Shown in pieces: positions 24,901 to 35,830 of a stretch of 64,000 nt of DNA. Position 1 is the stretch's first letter; each line of letters begins with the position of its first letter. Under the pieces are notes generated by a model. It searched no databases. It was not told the origin of the DNA and was given only the letters and a program-made list of their open reading frames with translations. This DNA is from Labia minor (taxonomy: Eukaryota > Arthropoda > Insecta > Dermaptera > Spongiphoridae), in the NCBI GenBank assembly GCA_963082975.1, contig OY720344.1, forward strand, positions 75,876,053 through 75,940,052. Direction: 5' to 3'. Made by a program: the position numbers and the translations under genes.

Positions 24901-26890
24901 CTCCCATAACAATATATATATTAATTTAAATACAAATAACTTGTGAGTCATAATAATAGGTGTACAGAAATATCGATTGTTCTTAGCAAGATTAGATTTC
25001 ATCTAATGATGTCCGGCTTTCTCCTAAGATTAGAAAAAACTTATATTTCGAATCCCAACCATTTCCAATTCATTTACCCATCCCAGTAGCATGAGGCATC
25101 TAAATATTATCAAATAATACTTAATATTATAATTAAATATTAAAGAAAATTAACTTGCTAATAAATCCAGAAATATGAGTTCAATTATACTAATTTAAAA
25201 TTTAATTTTCAAAATTTTGTACTTTATTTTATTTGTTATTTTTTTTTTTTATTTATTTCGATTAATTGTTTTAAAATTTAATAAAATTCAAATATTCAAA
25301 TCTTATTCTAAAGAAGAATTATTCAAATAAAATAAGAATAATTTAATAATAATAATTTAAGATAAATATGAGCTGAATATTTTATTAAATAAATTAAAAT
25401 GAGAATTTATAGAATAAATTATTTAATTGAAATTATATTTAAATATTAGAAATTAAATTAAAAAATTTAATATTATCATAGTTCTTTGTATGGGAATTGC
25501 TTTAATTATTAATTTTATATTCATTATCGGAAATGAATCGACTCATATACTAAAGTGAGCCACTTCATTAATTAATAGGGGAAAAAATTAAAAGTTAACA
25601 AATTTGTACCTGATTTTCCGAGCAGCCCCTCCGTCTTTTAATAAATGTTTTCTTTACAAACTGGGTATAGTGTGTTATTAACTTTTCATGTCCGTGAAGA
25701 AATATTTATTTGTATGATGATCCAATTATAAATATATCTATTCCATTCTATAATATTTTTACCTTATAATTACCACCATTTGCACATAGTCTATATATCA
25801 TCTTTGAATTTATATATTGAAATCATATATATATATATATATATATATGTATCAATTTATAAATATCAATAATACATAAAAATTTATGTTAAGTTCCACA
25901 CTATTCATTGAATGCGTAAGACCTTAGACGTTCAATGGATAATACGTAAATATAAAAATAAATATTCTAGCAATTCCTAGAACTATTTATTTATAATATA
26001 AATTTTTATTTTTATATAAATAGTCTATCTAATATATACTAAAATATTATTTAAAATAAATAATTGAATCTAAAAGTTCTCATTATAATTATTTAAAAAA
26101 AAATTAGATCTTAATATATTATTTATTAAATATTTTATATATATATATATAAATAAGAAATTTTTTAATTATCATTTGATAAGAATATCCATTAAGGATT
26201 GTTTTTTTAAAAAATATATAGGATATATATTATATAGGTATATATCTCTTTTAAATGTATTTTGTTTAGTAATTATTTAAAAAACTTGATTATGATAATT
26301 TCTATATTAGAAGAATGATAAAAACAAAATTATGAAATCGATAATAATAAAAAAAAACTAATTGAACATTCAGGCGGAAAATACATATATTTATTTTATT
26401 AATATATTTTTTTTTTCAATTCGATAATTTATTAAACACATGTTATTATTAATTGTTTTTTTCATCTTAATTAATTTTTAATATAAGAGTTTTAATTATT
26501 ATATCGTAGATTTAATAAGTAATCAATTTCACTTTCACATAAAATAATCTAAAAGTAATGCAAATAAAAACAAAGCTCGCCGATTTATCAATACTTTAAA
26601 AATGTATTTTAATATTTATTTTTTTTTTTTTATAAATAATAAATGAAAAATCTGTGTAATATTTAATCCATCGATTTATTCAATTTTTTTATTCATTTAT
26701 TTATTTTCATTCAGGTAAATATCATATATATATTGAATATAAATTTGAAAAGTGAACATTTAACTAATTTTTCAACTATGATACATATGATCATCAATCG
26801 AAGTCGCGAGTTTAAAATATTTGAAATAGGGATATTCATTTTTCTTTGCTTTGAACAAAATATATTTGTGATATAAATATATAAATGGTG
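24900..26890. other. A+T-rich stretch, no gene seen
   Basis: Low-complexity DNA with a (TA)n run near 25826-25850. ATTAATTTTATATTCATTAT at about 25505 matches a stretch near 4921, so it is a relic of a shared repeat. No coding signal. Confidence 0.5.
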
Positions 26891-26899
26891 GATGTACTT

Positions 26900-27180
26900 T
26901 GAAGCTTAGCAAATGAAAAATGCATCGGATGAAACAACGCACCATCCAACCACTCTCTCCCCCCCCCTTCGCCCACCATTGAGCAACGCATACACAAACA
27001 GCAAGCGAGCGGTCGGCTATGCTAATGGCGGGCTGCAAACAAAATGCAGTGGAAGGCCATTGGCCATTAGTAGCGATTACACGGTCTGTCGCCTGCACCC
27101 AATTAGGCTGCATTGCTGCTCTATTGGGATAACATTATGTAATTTAATTGTAATATAAAGCGAGTGTGATCACATTTGTC
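26900..27180. promoter_or_regulatory. GC-rich island with POU-like and GCCAT motifs
   Basis: Unique block with TATGCTAAT (27018-27026, POU-like), the 7-bp tandem GGCCATTGGCCATTAG (27055-27070, two GCCAT cores of Pho/YY1 type), CCAATTAGG (near 27098) and TAATTTAATTG. Frames on both strands are open because G+C is higher, but the translations look random and have no splice context. Candidate cis-regulatory element. Confidence 0.3.
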
Positions 27181-27584
27181 CAAGATATGTAAAGGGGCTT
27201 GATTTTCAAAAGATATTCACGCTTTCCTTTTAATGGTCAATTATAATTGAAACAGACACATATTGAATTTAATTTCATTGAAAATTTGTTTATTAATTTT
27301 CAATAATTTATATCTAAATAAGAGTAGTAAAATTCTTAAGGAAATTTAGAGTTATTTAAACTATTATTAAATACTATTTAGTCCACTAAAAGAATAAAAA
27401 AGATTTATGTTGATTTATATTTTAATGGGTTTTGAAATGTAAAGATCCGTGAAAATTTGTAAAATCGAACATATTTTTTTAACCTTTATAATTTATCGAA
27501 CAAAAATATATTACACTGTATATTCATAGTTAAATTAAAATTATTTATTAAATTATATATATATATAATTTATTGTATAGAACT

Positions 27585-28190
27585 TGGAACACAGAGCTAT
27601 CGCTCGACCCTTTAAAAATATTAATATAGGTACAATTCTTTAATTATTTATTATAATTATTAAATGTTACATCATTGCATCAATCTGATTAAAATTAATG
27701 GAACTTTGGATCGACAATAATAATAAATAATAAATAATATTTTAGTGAAAAAATATTAAAAATTAAAAAAAAGGCCTAAAAATTAATTAATAAAAAAAAC
27801 AATGAATAAATAAATATAAATTAGTAATTTAATCAAAAATAAAAGCGAAAATAGATAAACACAAAAGATAAAATTAACTAATAAAAATTTATAAGAATTA
27901 ACAAAAGTATAAAATTATTTCTAAAATATCATAAATAAACTTACAATGTTTGCAAGACAAATAAATTTTAGATTTTTTGTGATTTTTTTTTCATTTGTGA
28001 CGTCATATAAATTTAAATTAAGAAAAAATAATGAAGATGATTTTTCTCCAGACTGAAAAAAATACAGATCGATTTGTATTTGTAATATTTCTAGCGGTTA
28101 ATAATAAATTAATTCTAAAATATACAAATATATATATACAATTTTTGCTAGTATAATAAAATAAGATATATATGTCGATATTAACCCCAC
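27585..28190 (-). repeat. R1 interspersed repeat, copy 6 (inverted, most complete)
   Basis: On the minus strand it runs from the CTTATTTTATTATACTAGC start (28170) through the CCGCTAGAAATATT motif, AATCGATCTGTATTTTTTTC, a TGACGTCA-like TGACGTCAC (near 28003) and the CATTGATTTTA-type motif. It then runs through ATCAGATTGATGCAATGATG (near 27675) to a terminal box AAAGGGTCGAGCGATAGC (near 27615). This copy shows that the internal module and the GC box belong to one element about 600 bp long. No protein is encoded. Confidence 0.6.
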
Positions 28191-28649
28191 ATAGTATATC
28201 ATTTAAGGAATCTCTTAATTCAAAGGAATTTAACAAATATATTTATAATATTAAATAAGTTTAAGTTAAAGATTATTATTTCGTTTAAAAAAAAAAAAAA
28301 ATATTCAAATATTTTTTTTTTCAATACAATTGATAATATTTTAAATTATTTTATTTATTTTTTTATCTTTTTTATTTATAAAAGTAGTCCATATACATAT
28401 TTTTAATCTGTTGAATAATGAATGAAAATTCAGTAAAAACACACCAACAAGGGTTCATATTGTTTTATTTATTTTTTCCAAATTAAATATCTCCTCGTGT
28501 ATTTATATATTTAGAGTAAATTAATACCAGTTCCTCCATTAGCTTATTACATGCCTCCTATCCACCCACCCACACATTGAAAACCATCCAATTTCAGTCA
28601 ACAATAATTAATCGTTTGTAAATTTATTAGTAAAATAAAATTAATGTAC

Positions 28650-28930
28650 CAAACGCGTTGATGTTTGGGTTTGGGCTCAACAAGCGAAGCGCGCCAAACG
28701 GTCCCTGGGGCGGTTTTTGGGGTGGAGGACTAACACCCTACTTTTCGATAACATCACGGGGTGGCAAATAATCCCTTCTATTGTGTATGACCGCCAGCGG
28801 CCACGGCTGGGGGATGACACCAAAAATACTATTTTCTCCCCAATTCTGCTTGATTTCATTGAATTAATCAATTTAAGCCTGATTATAGCCAGAGGGATAG
28901 AAAGAAGAGATGAAGAGCGATGAGTGGGGA
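28650..28930. promoter_or_regulatory. GC-rich island (candidate enhancer)
   Basis: Complex block with GGGGTGGCAAATAATCCC (near 28758), GAATTAATCAATTTAAGC (near 28860; Hox/Pbx-like) and CCTGATTATAGCC. Overlapping open frames on both strands mirror each other and look like by-products of composition. No domain recognised. Confidence 0.3.
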
Positions 28931-29740
28931 AATTTAAGACAATTTATTGAAACGATCCAAATTTAATCAAATAAAACTGTTTTAACAAGTTTTACAATAG
29001 GAATTATTTAAATTATTATATTATTATTTTATCATTTAAATATTAGTATAAATATAAAAAACTAAAAATTTAATATTATTATATTTCATCAAGTTAAGTT
29101 TTAAAGTTTTGTTTATATATTTATAATATATTTTATTAGAAAATTTTTATATTTATTTTATTTAAATTAATTAATTTTCAACTCAAGAAAAATAAACAAT
29201 AACCTTTGGAATGGCGAAATAAAATGGTACACAGCTTGTCTGGCTGTGCCCCGATGAAAACGGTTCTATGCTCCTTTTTTTCTTATAAAATGAATGAATT
29301 ATATAACATTGATGGTTGTCATTAATAGTTTGAGTCAGCTTTTCTCAATTTTTCAGTAATCGCGATCAGTTTTTGCACCCCCCCCTCCTCTCATCTTAGA
29401 ATAAAATATAAACAATAATAATGTATTAACTACCAGTTGTCAGTCGGCACTGGACCCTCGGACAGTGCAGTCGCTTGATAACGATTACAGAAACGTTGTC
29501 TATTTTTTGTGTTTTTGAATAAATTTACAATAAAATATCAATATGTGGATTTATTTACAAAATTCCCTTATGAACAATAATGTATATTGAGTATTTTGGA
29601 TTCTGTTTTTAAAATATTTTTAACCTCTAAAACTTAAGTTTTTCTATGACTTTGTGTATTTTTCTTTCAGGCAGTTAATCAATTTTTTTAAATAATATTT
29701 TCTTTTGAATATTTTCTCATGTTAATTTAGTGTGCTCCCG
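28931..29740. other. A+T-rich stretch with repeat relic
   Basis: No gene. TCTGGCTGTGCCCCGATGAA near 29238 is related to 12569. A C-rich run lies near 29380, and CAGTCGGCACTGGACCC and CAGTGCAGTCG near 29441-29475 form a weak inverted pair. Confidence 0.45.
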
Positions 29741-29750
29741 TCACCCTAAA

Positions 29751-29890
29751 GAGGCGCTTTCCCAATTTTTATCCCGGAGGCTGGGTTGACTCCGTCCCAT
29801 AGACCCCGGTTAGAGAAATTTCTTTACCAGACCCGGAACTTGAACCCAGGAACACGAGAATGCTTTGCTATCTTCTCACCCTGTGGCTCC
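29751..29890 (-). mobile_element. tRNA-derived SINE, copy 2
   Basis: Minus strand: head GGAGCCACAGGGTGAGAAGA, A-box-like TAGCAAAGC and a good B box GGGTTCAAGTTCC. Body identical in order to copy 1 (AACCGGGGTCTATGGGACGG, then AGTCAACCCAGCCTCCGGGA). It is shorter than copy 1 because it lacks short segments at both the head and the tail side. Confidence 0.75.
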
Positions 29891-30020
29891 TTCATTAAAC
29901 TCTTAATAATTATAATAATAAATATATTACATTGAGGAACAAATTGATGATTAAAATACTATTTTAATAATTTTTTTAATACTATTTAATGCTATACTCC
30001 ATTAATACTATTCTAATATT

Positions 30021-30023
<3 letters not shown>

Positions 30024-30067
<44 letters not shown>
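30024..30067. repeat. (TA)n microsatellite
   Basis: Uninterrupted AT dinucleotide run of about 44 bp, the longest in the window. Confidence 0.95.
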
Positions 30068-30072
<5 letters not shown>

Positions 30073-30349
30073 TTATAAATCATTAATAATGTATGTTATT
30101 GCAAGTAATAAATATTAATTAAATCTAATTATTATTTTGAAATTTTATATCCTACTAATAATATAAAAAAAATAATATTAATACTTCGAATTAAAATTGA
30201 AAGCCTGATCATCTAATTTTATTTGGCTAGTTAAAAAAATTTAACATTCAAAATATTTATTTCGATATTAGAGATTGGTGTATTTATTTATTCTAAATCC
30301 AAAAGCCATTTGTTGGTATTATAGCTGAAGTCACGTATTTATAAAAAAG

Positions 30350-30760
30350 TATCACTTTGTTTATAGACGTAAAAGAATAATAGGAACGAGAATTTGTCCC
30401 TCCCACCATTGGTTGAAATAGAAGGGAGGGGTGAAAAAAAAAGTTTTATCGGTTGGAACGAAAAATTGCTCAAACAACAGTCGAATTGTATGGTGGGTGG
30501 AGAGAGTTACAGGAATTATTAGATGAATTTTGGAGGGAGGCATTTTGGGGGTGGATGAGGCTTTTAACCTAATGGAATGGAACAGGGGCGACGCATTGCC
30601 GGCTTGTTGACAACGGCGATCATCGCCCGAAGAAAGCAGAAACCACTAGAAACGAGAGATCAATTCCTGGAGAATATATTTAAAAATTATTCCTTTTCCA
30701 TTTGAAATGGATTCAATTGAGCCAATTGCCCTCCAACTTTAACATTATTATGCTAATAGA
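30350..30760. promoter_or_regulatory. GC-richer island (candidate enhancer)
   Basis: Unique sequence with AGTTTTATCGG, GTTGACAACGGCGATCATCG (near 30607) and AATTGAGCCAATTGCC. The minus-strand frame at 30361-30543 is open but has no recognisable motif. It lies about 2 kb upstream of the first homeobox exon. Confidence 0.25.
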
Positions 30761-31254
30761 AACATTATTTATTATGCCATTTACAAAATAGTTTCAGCTT
30801 TATTGCACGAATCACTTGAAATTTTATAAATATAATGACGGTATGATTAAATTATTGTTCTCTTTATATATACATATATTATATATTTGTTCTATATTTC
30901 TTATCTATCTTATTTTATCTCTAAGTCGCTACCATCGGTCGTAGCAACCCTTTCCATTAGATAACCTGAGCCTACTTTCTCTTAATTCCATCACATCTTT
31001 CTTTATATTGTCTCCCCCCCCCCCCACCCTCATTCTTAGACAATCCACTGGTCGTCTCTCTATTGGTTTCTCTGTAAACAGAACGCTCTTATTATTCTTT
31101 CTTCACCAATTCGAGTCACAAACTCCAAGATTGTAAGACTTTAACTATTATTGTCATACAATTTCTTCTTATCTAATCCCCTCTACACGCCTATCTTTTC
31201 ACGTTCCATAAATTTTATATATATGAAGAATTTTATTTTCCAATACTCTCATTT

Positions 31255-31720
31255 TTACTATCTCGTCAGAGAAGTATATGTATGGAGACAAGATTACGCA
31301 AATCCGGTTTGAGCTAGAATGATGAAATTTGGTATACCGGCATCATTCAAAATTTATAGTTTTCTATCTACATCTACGTTTGCATTTTTTTTTCCTCTAA
31401 ACTGACCGTAAAAATAAAGATATATGTTTGATAGTTTTTCACCTGATTAAAAATTGAATAAATCTGCTATATATAGAATTTCAGCTTGATTGAATTGCTG
31501 AAAGTACCGAAATTAATCTTTTAACACGTTGACTGCCATCACGCACCAGCACATGATATGGTGCCATCAACAAAGAGCCAAACACGCGCTGGTTTAATAA
31601 ATATTATTTATTAATTTTAATTTATAATTTATTATTAATTAAATTATATTTAAATATAATATATGTGTTGATTAATCCAATTCAAATTTGCGAGATAGTC
31701 GAGTGGAGACACTCCAGATT
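31255..31720 (+). repeat. R2 interspersed repeat, copy 1
   Basis: AGACAAGATTACGCAAATCC, GAAATTTGGTATACCGGCAT, TTCAAAATTTATAGTTTTCT and GACCGTAAAAATAAAGATAT are shared with 47030-47215. The later part (AATTCAAATTTGCGAGATAG, TGGAGACACTCCAGATTTTT near 31705) matches inverted 44393-44430. A TTAACACGTTGACTGCC stretch near 31522 resembles a piggyBac-type end beside TTAA, but no partner end was found. Confidence 0.55.
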
Positions 31721-32049
31721 TTTTCTTCTAATTCACTAAATCTTAAACTCATTTAATACAACCGTAAAAATAATAGTTTTATAGATTTTTTTGATACTTT
31801 TAGATAATAACTTCGATGAAATAATGAACCTCTTTAATTTATAATAATGGACGCTATTCGATATTAATCTTAATTTAAATTCTTACTCTTTTTCATCTTT
31901 ATGATTAAAGTAACTATGAATCTAAACTTCTTATATTTTCCATTAAACTGAAATTAAATTTAAAAAAAAAATATTTTATTTTTTTTTTATCTAATGATTG
32001 GTATTACAATAATTTCCTGGTAAAAATTAGAATCAATTCGTAGTTGGTG

Positions 32050-32400
32050 GTGGATATCAAGTTGATGGTTAATTAAAATGAGGGTTCCTTTGCCAAAAGC
32101 ATCTTAAGTTTACCACAATAAGACCGGCTATCAATTCTTCCTTATCTCCTCCCTAGCCCACCCTTAGCCTATTTTGTTCAATTCCTTAACTTTGAGACAT
32201 AGCGATCGTAAAACGTGGCTTTAATCTCTTCGTGAAAACCAATTTCGCCAAACACTATTACCACAACTTGAAAAAGAGGAAATTTCACACAGATATAGGT
32301 ATACTCACACACACTGCTGCATTTAAGTCGTTACTCCCCTCAAAGGATTATCAGATAATGGTCCATCAAAGTAAATAAACTTTTATTGAAGGATGTTTGG
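32050..32400. promoter_or_regulatory. Island just upstream of the homeobox exon
   Basis: Complex, less A+T-rich sequence about 200-550 bp before exon 32601. Contains ACCACAA twice (near 32113 and 32262; Runt-type core), AGCGATCGTAAAACGTGGC and ACACTATTACCAC. Probably intronic sequence of exex if the gene begins further upstream. Function is inferred. Confidence 0.25.
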
Positions 32401-32600
32401 AATGAATGTACCTGTTCTTTATCAAAATTCAACCAAAATATAAATAAATAAATATAAAAATAATTATAATGGATATCTTATATTTATAAGGATAAATTTT
32501 ATGAACTTTATGAACATTTACAATATTATGAATGGTTTATTTAAATAAATATTTAAATATATTTTATTAAAATTCAAATTAAATTGATTTTATGTTTCAG

Positions 32601-32764
32601 GTTGTGGACCACAACATGCCCTTCTTGGTAAAACACGGAGACCCCGCACTGCCTTCACTTCTCAACAACTTTTAGAACTTGAAAAACAATTTCGTCAAAA
32701 TAAATATTTGTCAAGACCGAAACGTTTTGAAGTAGCTACTAGTTTAATGCTTACGGAAACACAG
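32601..32764 (+). CDS. exex: exex/Mnx homeobox gene, internal exon (homeodomain N-part)
   Basis: Encodes, after two bases completing a split codon, [18 protein letters not shown], then the homeodomain arm and helices 1-2 ([36 protein letters not shown]). The [16 protein letters not shown] start and [18 protein letters not shown] are diagnostic of the Mnx/HB9/extra-extra family, a nuclear transcription factor used in motor-neuron identity and gut patterning in animals. A TATGTTTCAG acceptor precedes it and CAG|GTATAT forms the donor. The exon is 164 bp and the intron falls after homeodomain residue Q44 (ETQ|VKIW), the same place as in vertebrate MNX1. Family assignment is firm; the symbol rests on family resemblance. 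The N-terminal exon with the expected eh1-type repression motif was not found upstream in the window. Confidence 0.95.
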
Positions 32765-35223
32765 GTATATCATCATCAAATCAAAATAAATATATAAATT
32801 ATATATATAATTTTATATATCAAAATATATAATTATATTTTGAAAAAAAATTCGGAAGGTTAACTCACTTTAATACAATTCACATTATAAAGCTTATTAA
32901 GCTCTTAATTTAAATTTATATGACGTTACTAACTACGTCGTCCATATTTTCCTTTTAATATCATAAATAAGGAGCTATCTCAAGAAATATTAGGTATAGT
33001 TCTTTAGTAATTCACATTAGATGTTTTGAATATTTTAAAAAATGATAAAACAAATGATATTTCATATCAATTTTTTATTTGATCAGAAATTTTTATTTAT
33101 TTATATTTTTAATATTAAAATTATCATCGAAAAGAGATGCTTTAAAACAGATATTTAATAATTTTTCCCTCTGAATGAATAAAAAGTTAAGAAATCTAAT
33201 AGAATCTCTCACGGGGTTGAAGAAAATATTTTAGTATTCTTGAATCATGACATTGAATATATTAGAAGGATTTAAGAGCCCTTTTAATGATGGAGGGATC
33301 ATCTAAGCTGCCCATTTATTTTCAAACTATAAAAGACTAAAATAAGAGGACATAAGAATAAAAATAAAATATATTATTATTATTAAAAGGTTTCAATTGA
33401 AGATGCCTTTATAATGCAATGAAGAATGCTATATAATATAAAATAAATAAATAGATTATGATTATTTTGCATAAGAAATATAATATAATTTTATTTAATT
33501 AATTATTAGTTTTCTTTTTATTATCATATTAGTTATCTATTATTCATAAATCATTTGTTTAAGTTTTATGTTATCATTTATAATCTCAAATATTTAAAAT
33601 AAAAATATATAATGTGTGATGCATATTTTAATATAAAAATAACTACCAATTGTCTAGTTAAAAAATTGATAATGATTAAATTGACTATTTTCTGTTTGTA
33701 TTAAAATATTCAGAATAGAGATAATATACATATATCTTTAGATATCATGCATTTGATATAAATAAATAAATTTTAATTAATTCGAAATATTGTGAAAACG
33801 ATTTAAATAAATTAAATAATATAAATTTGAATTAAGAATTAATGTAAATCCTCGCTCAATTCTTCCATTACCTGAGTCTCTATCAACAAGAAAACAAAAA
33901 TAATAATTCGTGGAATTCCCAACCATCATTAGTAAATGAATACTAATTTTTATTTTAATTTCTAATATTTAATATATTTAATTTGTTCAAAAAGTTTTCA
34001 TTTTTATTCAATTGATACTATAATTGATTTTTATTTAATACTAGCTGCTCATATTTTAATTGAAATGGGATATTCTTTAGCTATCATTATATAAATTAAT
34101 ATCTATTAACGAAATCGATTGTTTTTATGTGCTTTTATAAGCTTCACTTTTCTGTCTGTCTGTAATGTTAATAATTTGTAATTGGATTTTAACCCTCTTC
34201 TAGTTGAGCGATTTAAAAAAAATAAAAACTTTAAAATAAATTTTTAAAAAAATTACTTTATAATATACACGCATTTTAATCAAAAATGGCCTAAAAAATA
34301 GAAAATAAATTATTAATTAAACCTTGAATATTATTCTTGGTAATTATTGCATTTTCGTGGATTTGGATAATACTTTGCCAGTGGGTTCCTTTTGCAATTC
34401 CAAATAAACTTTTCTTATGAAATTTTTTCGGGCCTCTTCGAGTTTACGAGATAAAAATTATTAAAATTTGCATATAAATTCATTGATATTCTATTTAGCT
34501 AGCATGTTTTATCCGTTTAGCCACCAGATGGGGCGTTTTTATTTTCTTTGTATTTATGAAAATAATTTTCCTATATAAAAACCGAAAATTAGTGAATTAG
34601 TCAATAAAAGATTACTTAATGGCACATTTCGACGTTCATAACTATCTGTCAAACAAAAAATGTTTATTTTAATAATATTTACCTATTACTATGTTCATAT
34701 GCGCGCACGCTTTTTTGTTGAGCATATGTAAAGGATAATATTTAAGGTTTAATTAATATTTTATTTTATATTTTTTAGGGCATTTTTGATTAAAAAACGT
34801 GTATATTAAAATGTATTTATTATTAATTTATTTAAAAATAATCATAGATGTGTAAAATATCATATATAGTATAGTAGTATATACATATATGTGAACAATA
34901 ATAATAATATTGAAATGAATAAGTATGTTTTCTAAAGCCACTTCAAATCATTGTGACCATTGATTTGAATTTTTATTGACACCTGTTATTAATTACTTTA
35001 ATTATGAAAAACAAATTAAAATAATTTTTCTATAAATAGACCTATACAGAATCGATTCTTTACTTCGAAAATCCCTTTTTACAAGAATTTAATAAAAGTC
35101 ATAAAGACAGATAGATACATAGATATATAGAACTTCTATTTGTTTAATATAATATTAGAAAGATATATTTATACTTTAATGTTATCTATTTAATATAATT
35201 TGTTTATTGTTTGCACAATTTAG
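32765..35223 (+). other. exex: exex intron within the homeodomain
   Basis: 2459-bp phase-0 intron from GTATATC to TTGCACAATTTAG. It contains an R1 fragment (AATTTAAATTTATATGACGT near 32910) and the 544-bp TIR element at 34263-34806. Otherwise A+T-rich. Confidence 0.9.
34263..34806. mobile_element. TIR element with TA target site, inside the exex intron
   Basis: Terminal inverted repeats of about 72 bp begin ATATACACG at both ends (34263-34334 and 34735-34806), about 90% identical by eye. TA lies at 34261-34262 and 34807-34808, so a TA duplication as in Tc1/mariner elements is likely. No transposase is encoded: non-autonomous (MITE). Its interior (about 34338-34650, with GTGGGTTCCTTTTGCAATTC) matches the arms and middle of the element at 50095-50980. 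Confidence 0.75.
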
Positions 35224-35685
35224 GTAAAAATATGGTTTCAAAATCGTCGAATGAAATGGAAACGAAGTAAAAAAGCGCAACAAGAAGCCAAAGCGAAGGA
35301 TGAAGCGGATAAACGATCGGGAAGTGCTAATAGCAGCGGGGCTAATAGCGGTGCCAGCGGCGGTGGCAGCAATCTAGTCAAATCCAATCAACTCGGTGAG
35401 GATCGGTCACCGAAAGAGGATCATTCAAGTGGGAATAGTTGTGGTTTAAGTCCCTCGCCGCCATTACCCACCCACACCTCAACTGGACCAGTCATTAGTG
35501 ATCAAGTGGACAGCGGACCGTTTGCTGCAGCAGCGGCAGCCGCAGCAGCAGCCGCAGCTGCAGCTGCTGCCGCTCAACACCATCCCGGTATTCCCGGGCC
35601 ACCTTTATTCGCGCAACATAGAAATCGGTTAACTTCTTTGGGGACAGAAACACAGGAAGCATTGTATCGGCCATATGTTGCGTAG
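35224..35685 (+). CDS. exex: exex/Mnx homeobox gene, terminal exon
   Basis: Begins after the TTTAG acceptor with VKIWFQNRRMKWKRSKKAQQ, homeodomain helix 3: WFQNRR carries the recognition residues Q50 and N51. The 153-codon tail follows: a basic/Ala/Glu stretch after the homeodomain; a Ser/Gly-rich segment (GSANSSGANSGASGGGSN); Ser/Pro-rich SPSPPLPTHTS; a 17-Ala tract (35524-35574) made of mixed GCN codons; then QHHPGIPGPPLF; and the end RPYVA. Stop TAG at 35683-35685. The Ala tract and low-complexity tail are common in homeodomain repressors. The codons are far richer in G+C than the surroundings, which supports selection on protein. The AA frame joins exactly with the exon at 32601-32764. 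Confidence 0.95.
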   Translation, partial: VKIWFQNRRMKWKRSKKAQQEAKAKDEADKRSGSANSSGANSGASGGGSNLVKSNQLGEDRSPKEDHSSGNSCGLSPSPPLPTHTSTGPVISDQVDSGPFAAAAAAAAAAAAAAAAAQHHPGIPGPPLFAQHRNRLTSLGTETQEALYRPYVA

Positions 35686-35830
35686 CCCCACTTGTGATAA
35701 ACCCACCAAATCCAATCTCATTAATGATCAGACACAACCAAAGTGGATCTTCTTTTCTTCTTAATAATATATATTCATACATAATTACAAAGAAAATCCT
35801 CTATGTTTTATGTTAAAAAATAAATTAGAA
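35686..35830 (+). other. exex: Probable exex 3' UTR with AATAAA
   Basis: The first AATAAA after the stop lies at 35819-35824, preceded by GTTTTATGTT. Further AATAAA-like hexamers occur downstream in A+T-rich DNA, so the real cleavage site is uncertain. Confidence 0.35.

Noticed and set aside
26772..27158. Overlapping frames on both strands at the 27 kb island as a small gene
   Set aside because: Both strands are equally open, the translations look random and no splice or start context supports them; higher G+C explains them.
31520..31545. piggyBac element starting TTAACACGTTGACTGCC
   Set aside because: Only one possible end was seen and no matching inverted end with TTAA lies nearby.
35495..35782. 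Minus-strand open frame opposite exex
   Set aside because: It is the antisense of the Ala tract and tail of the exex terminal exon.
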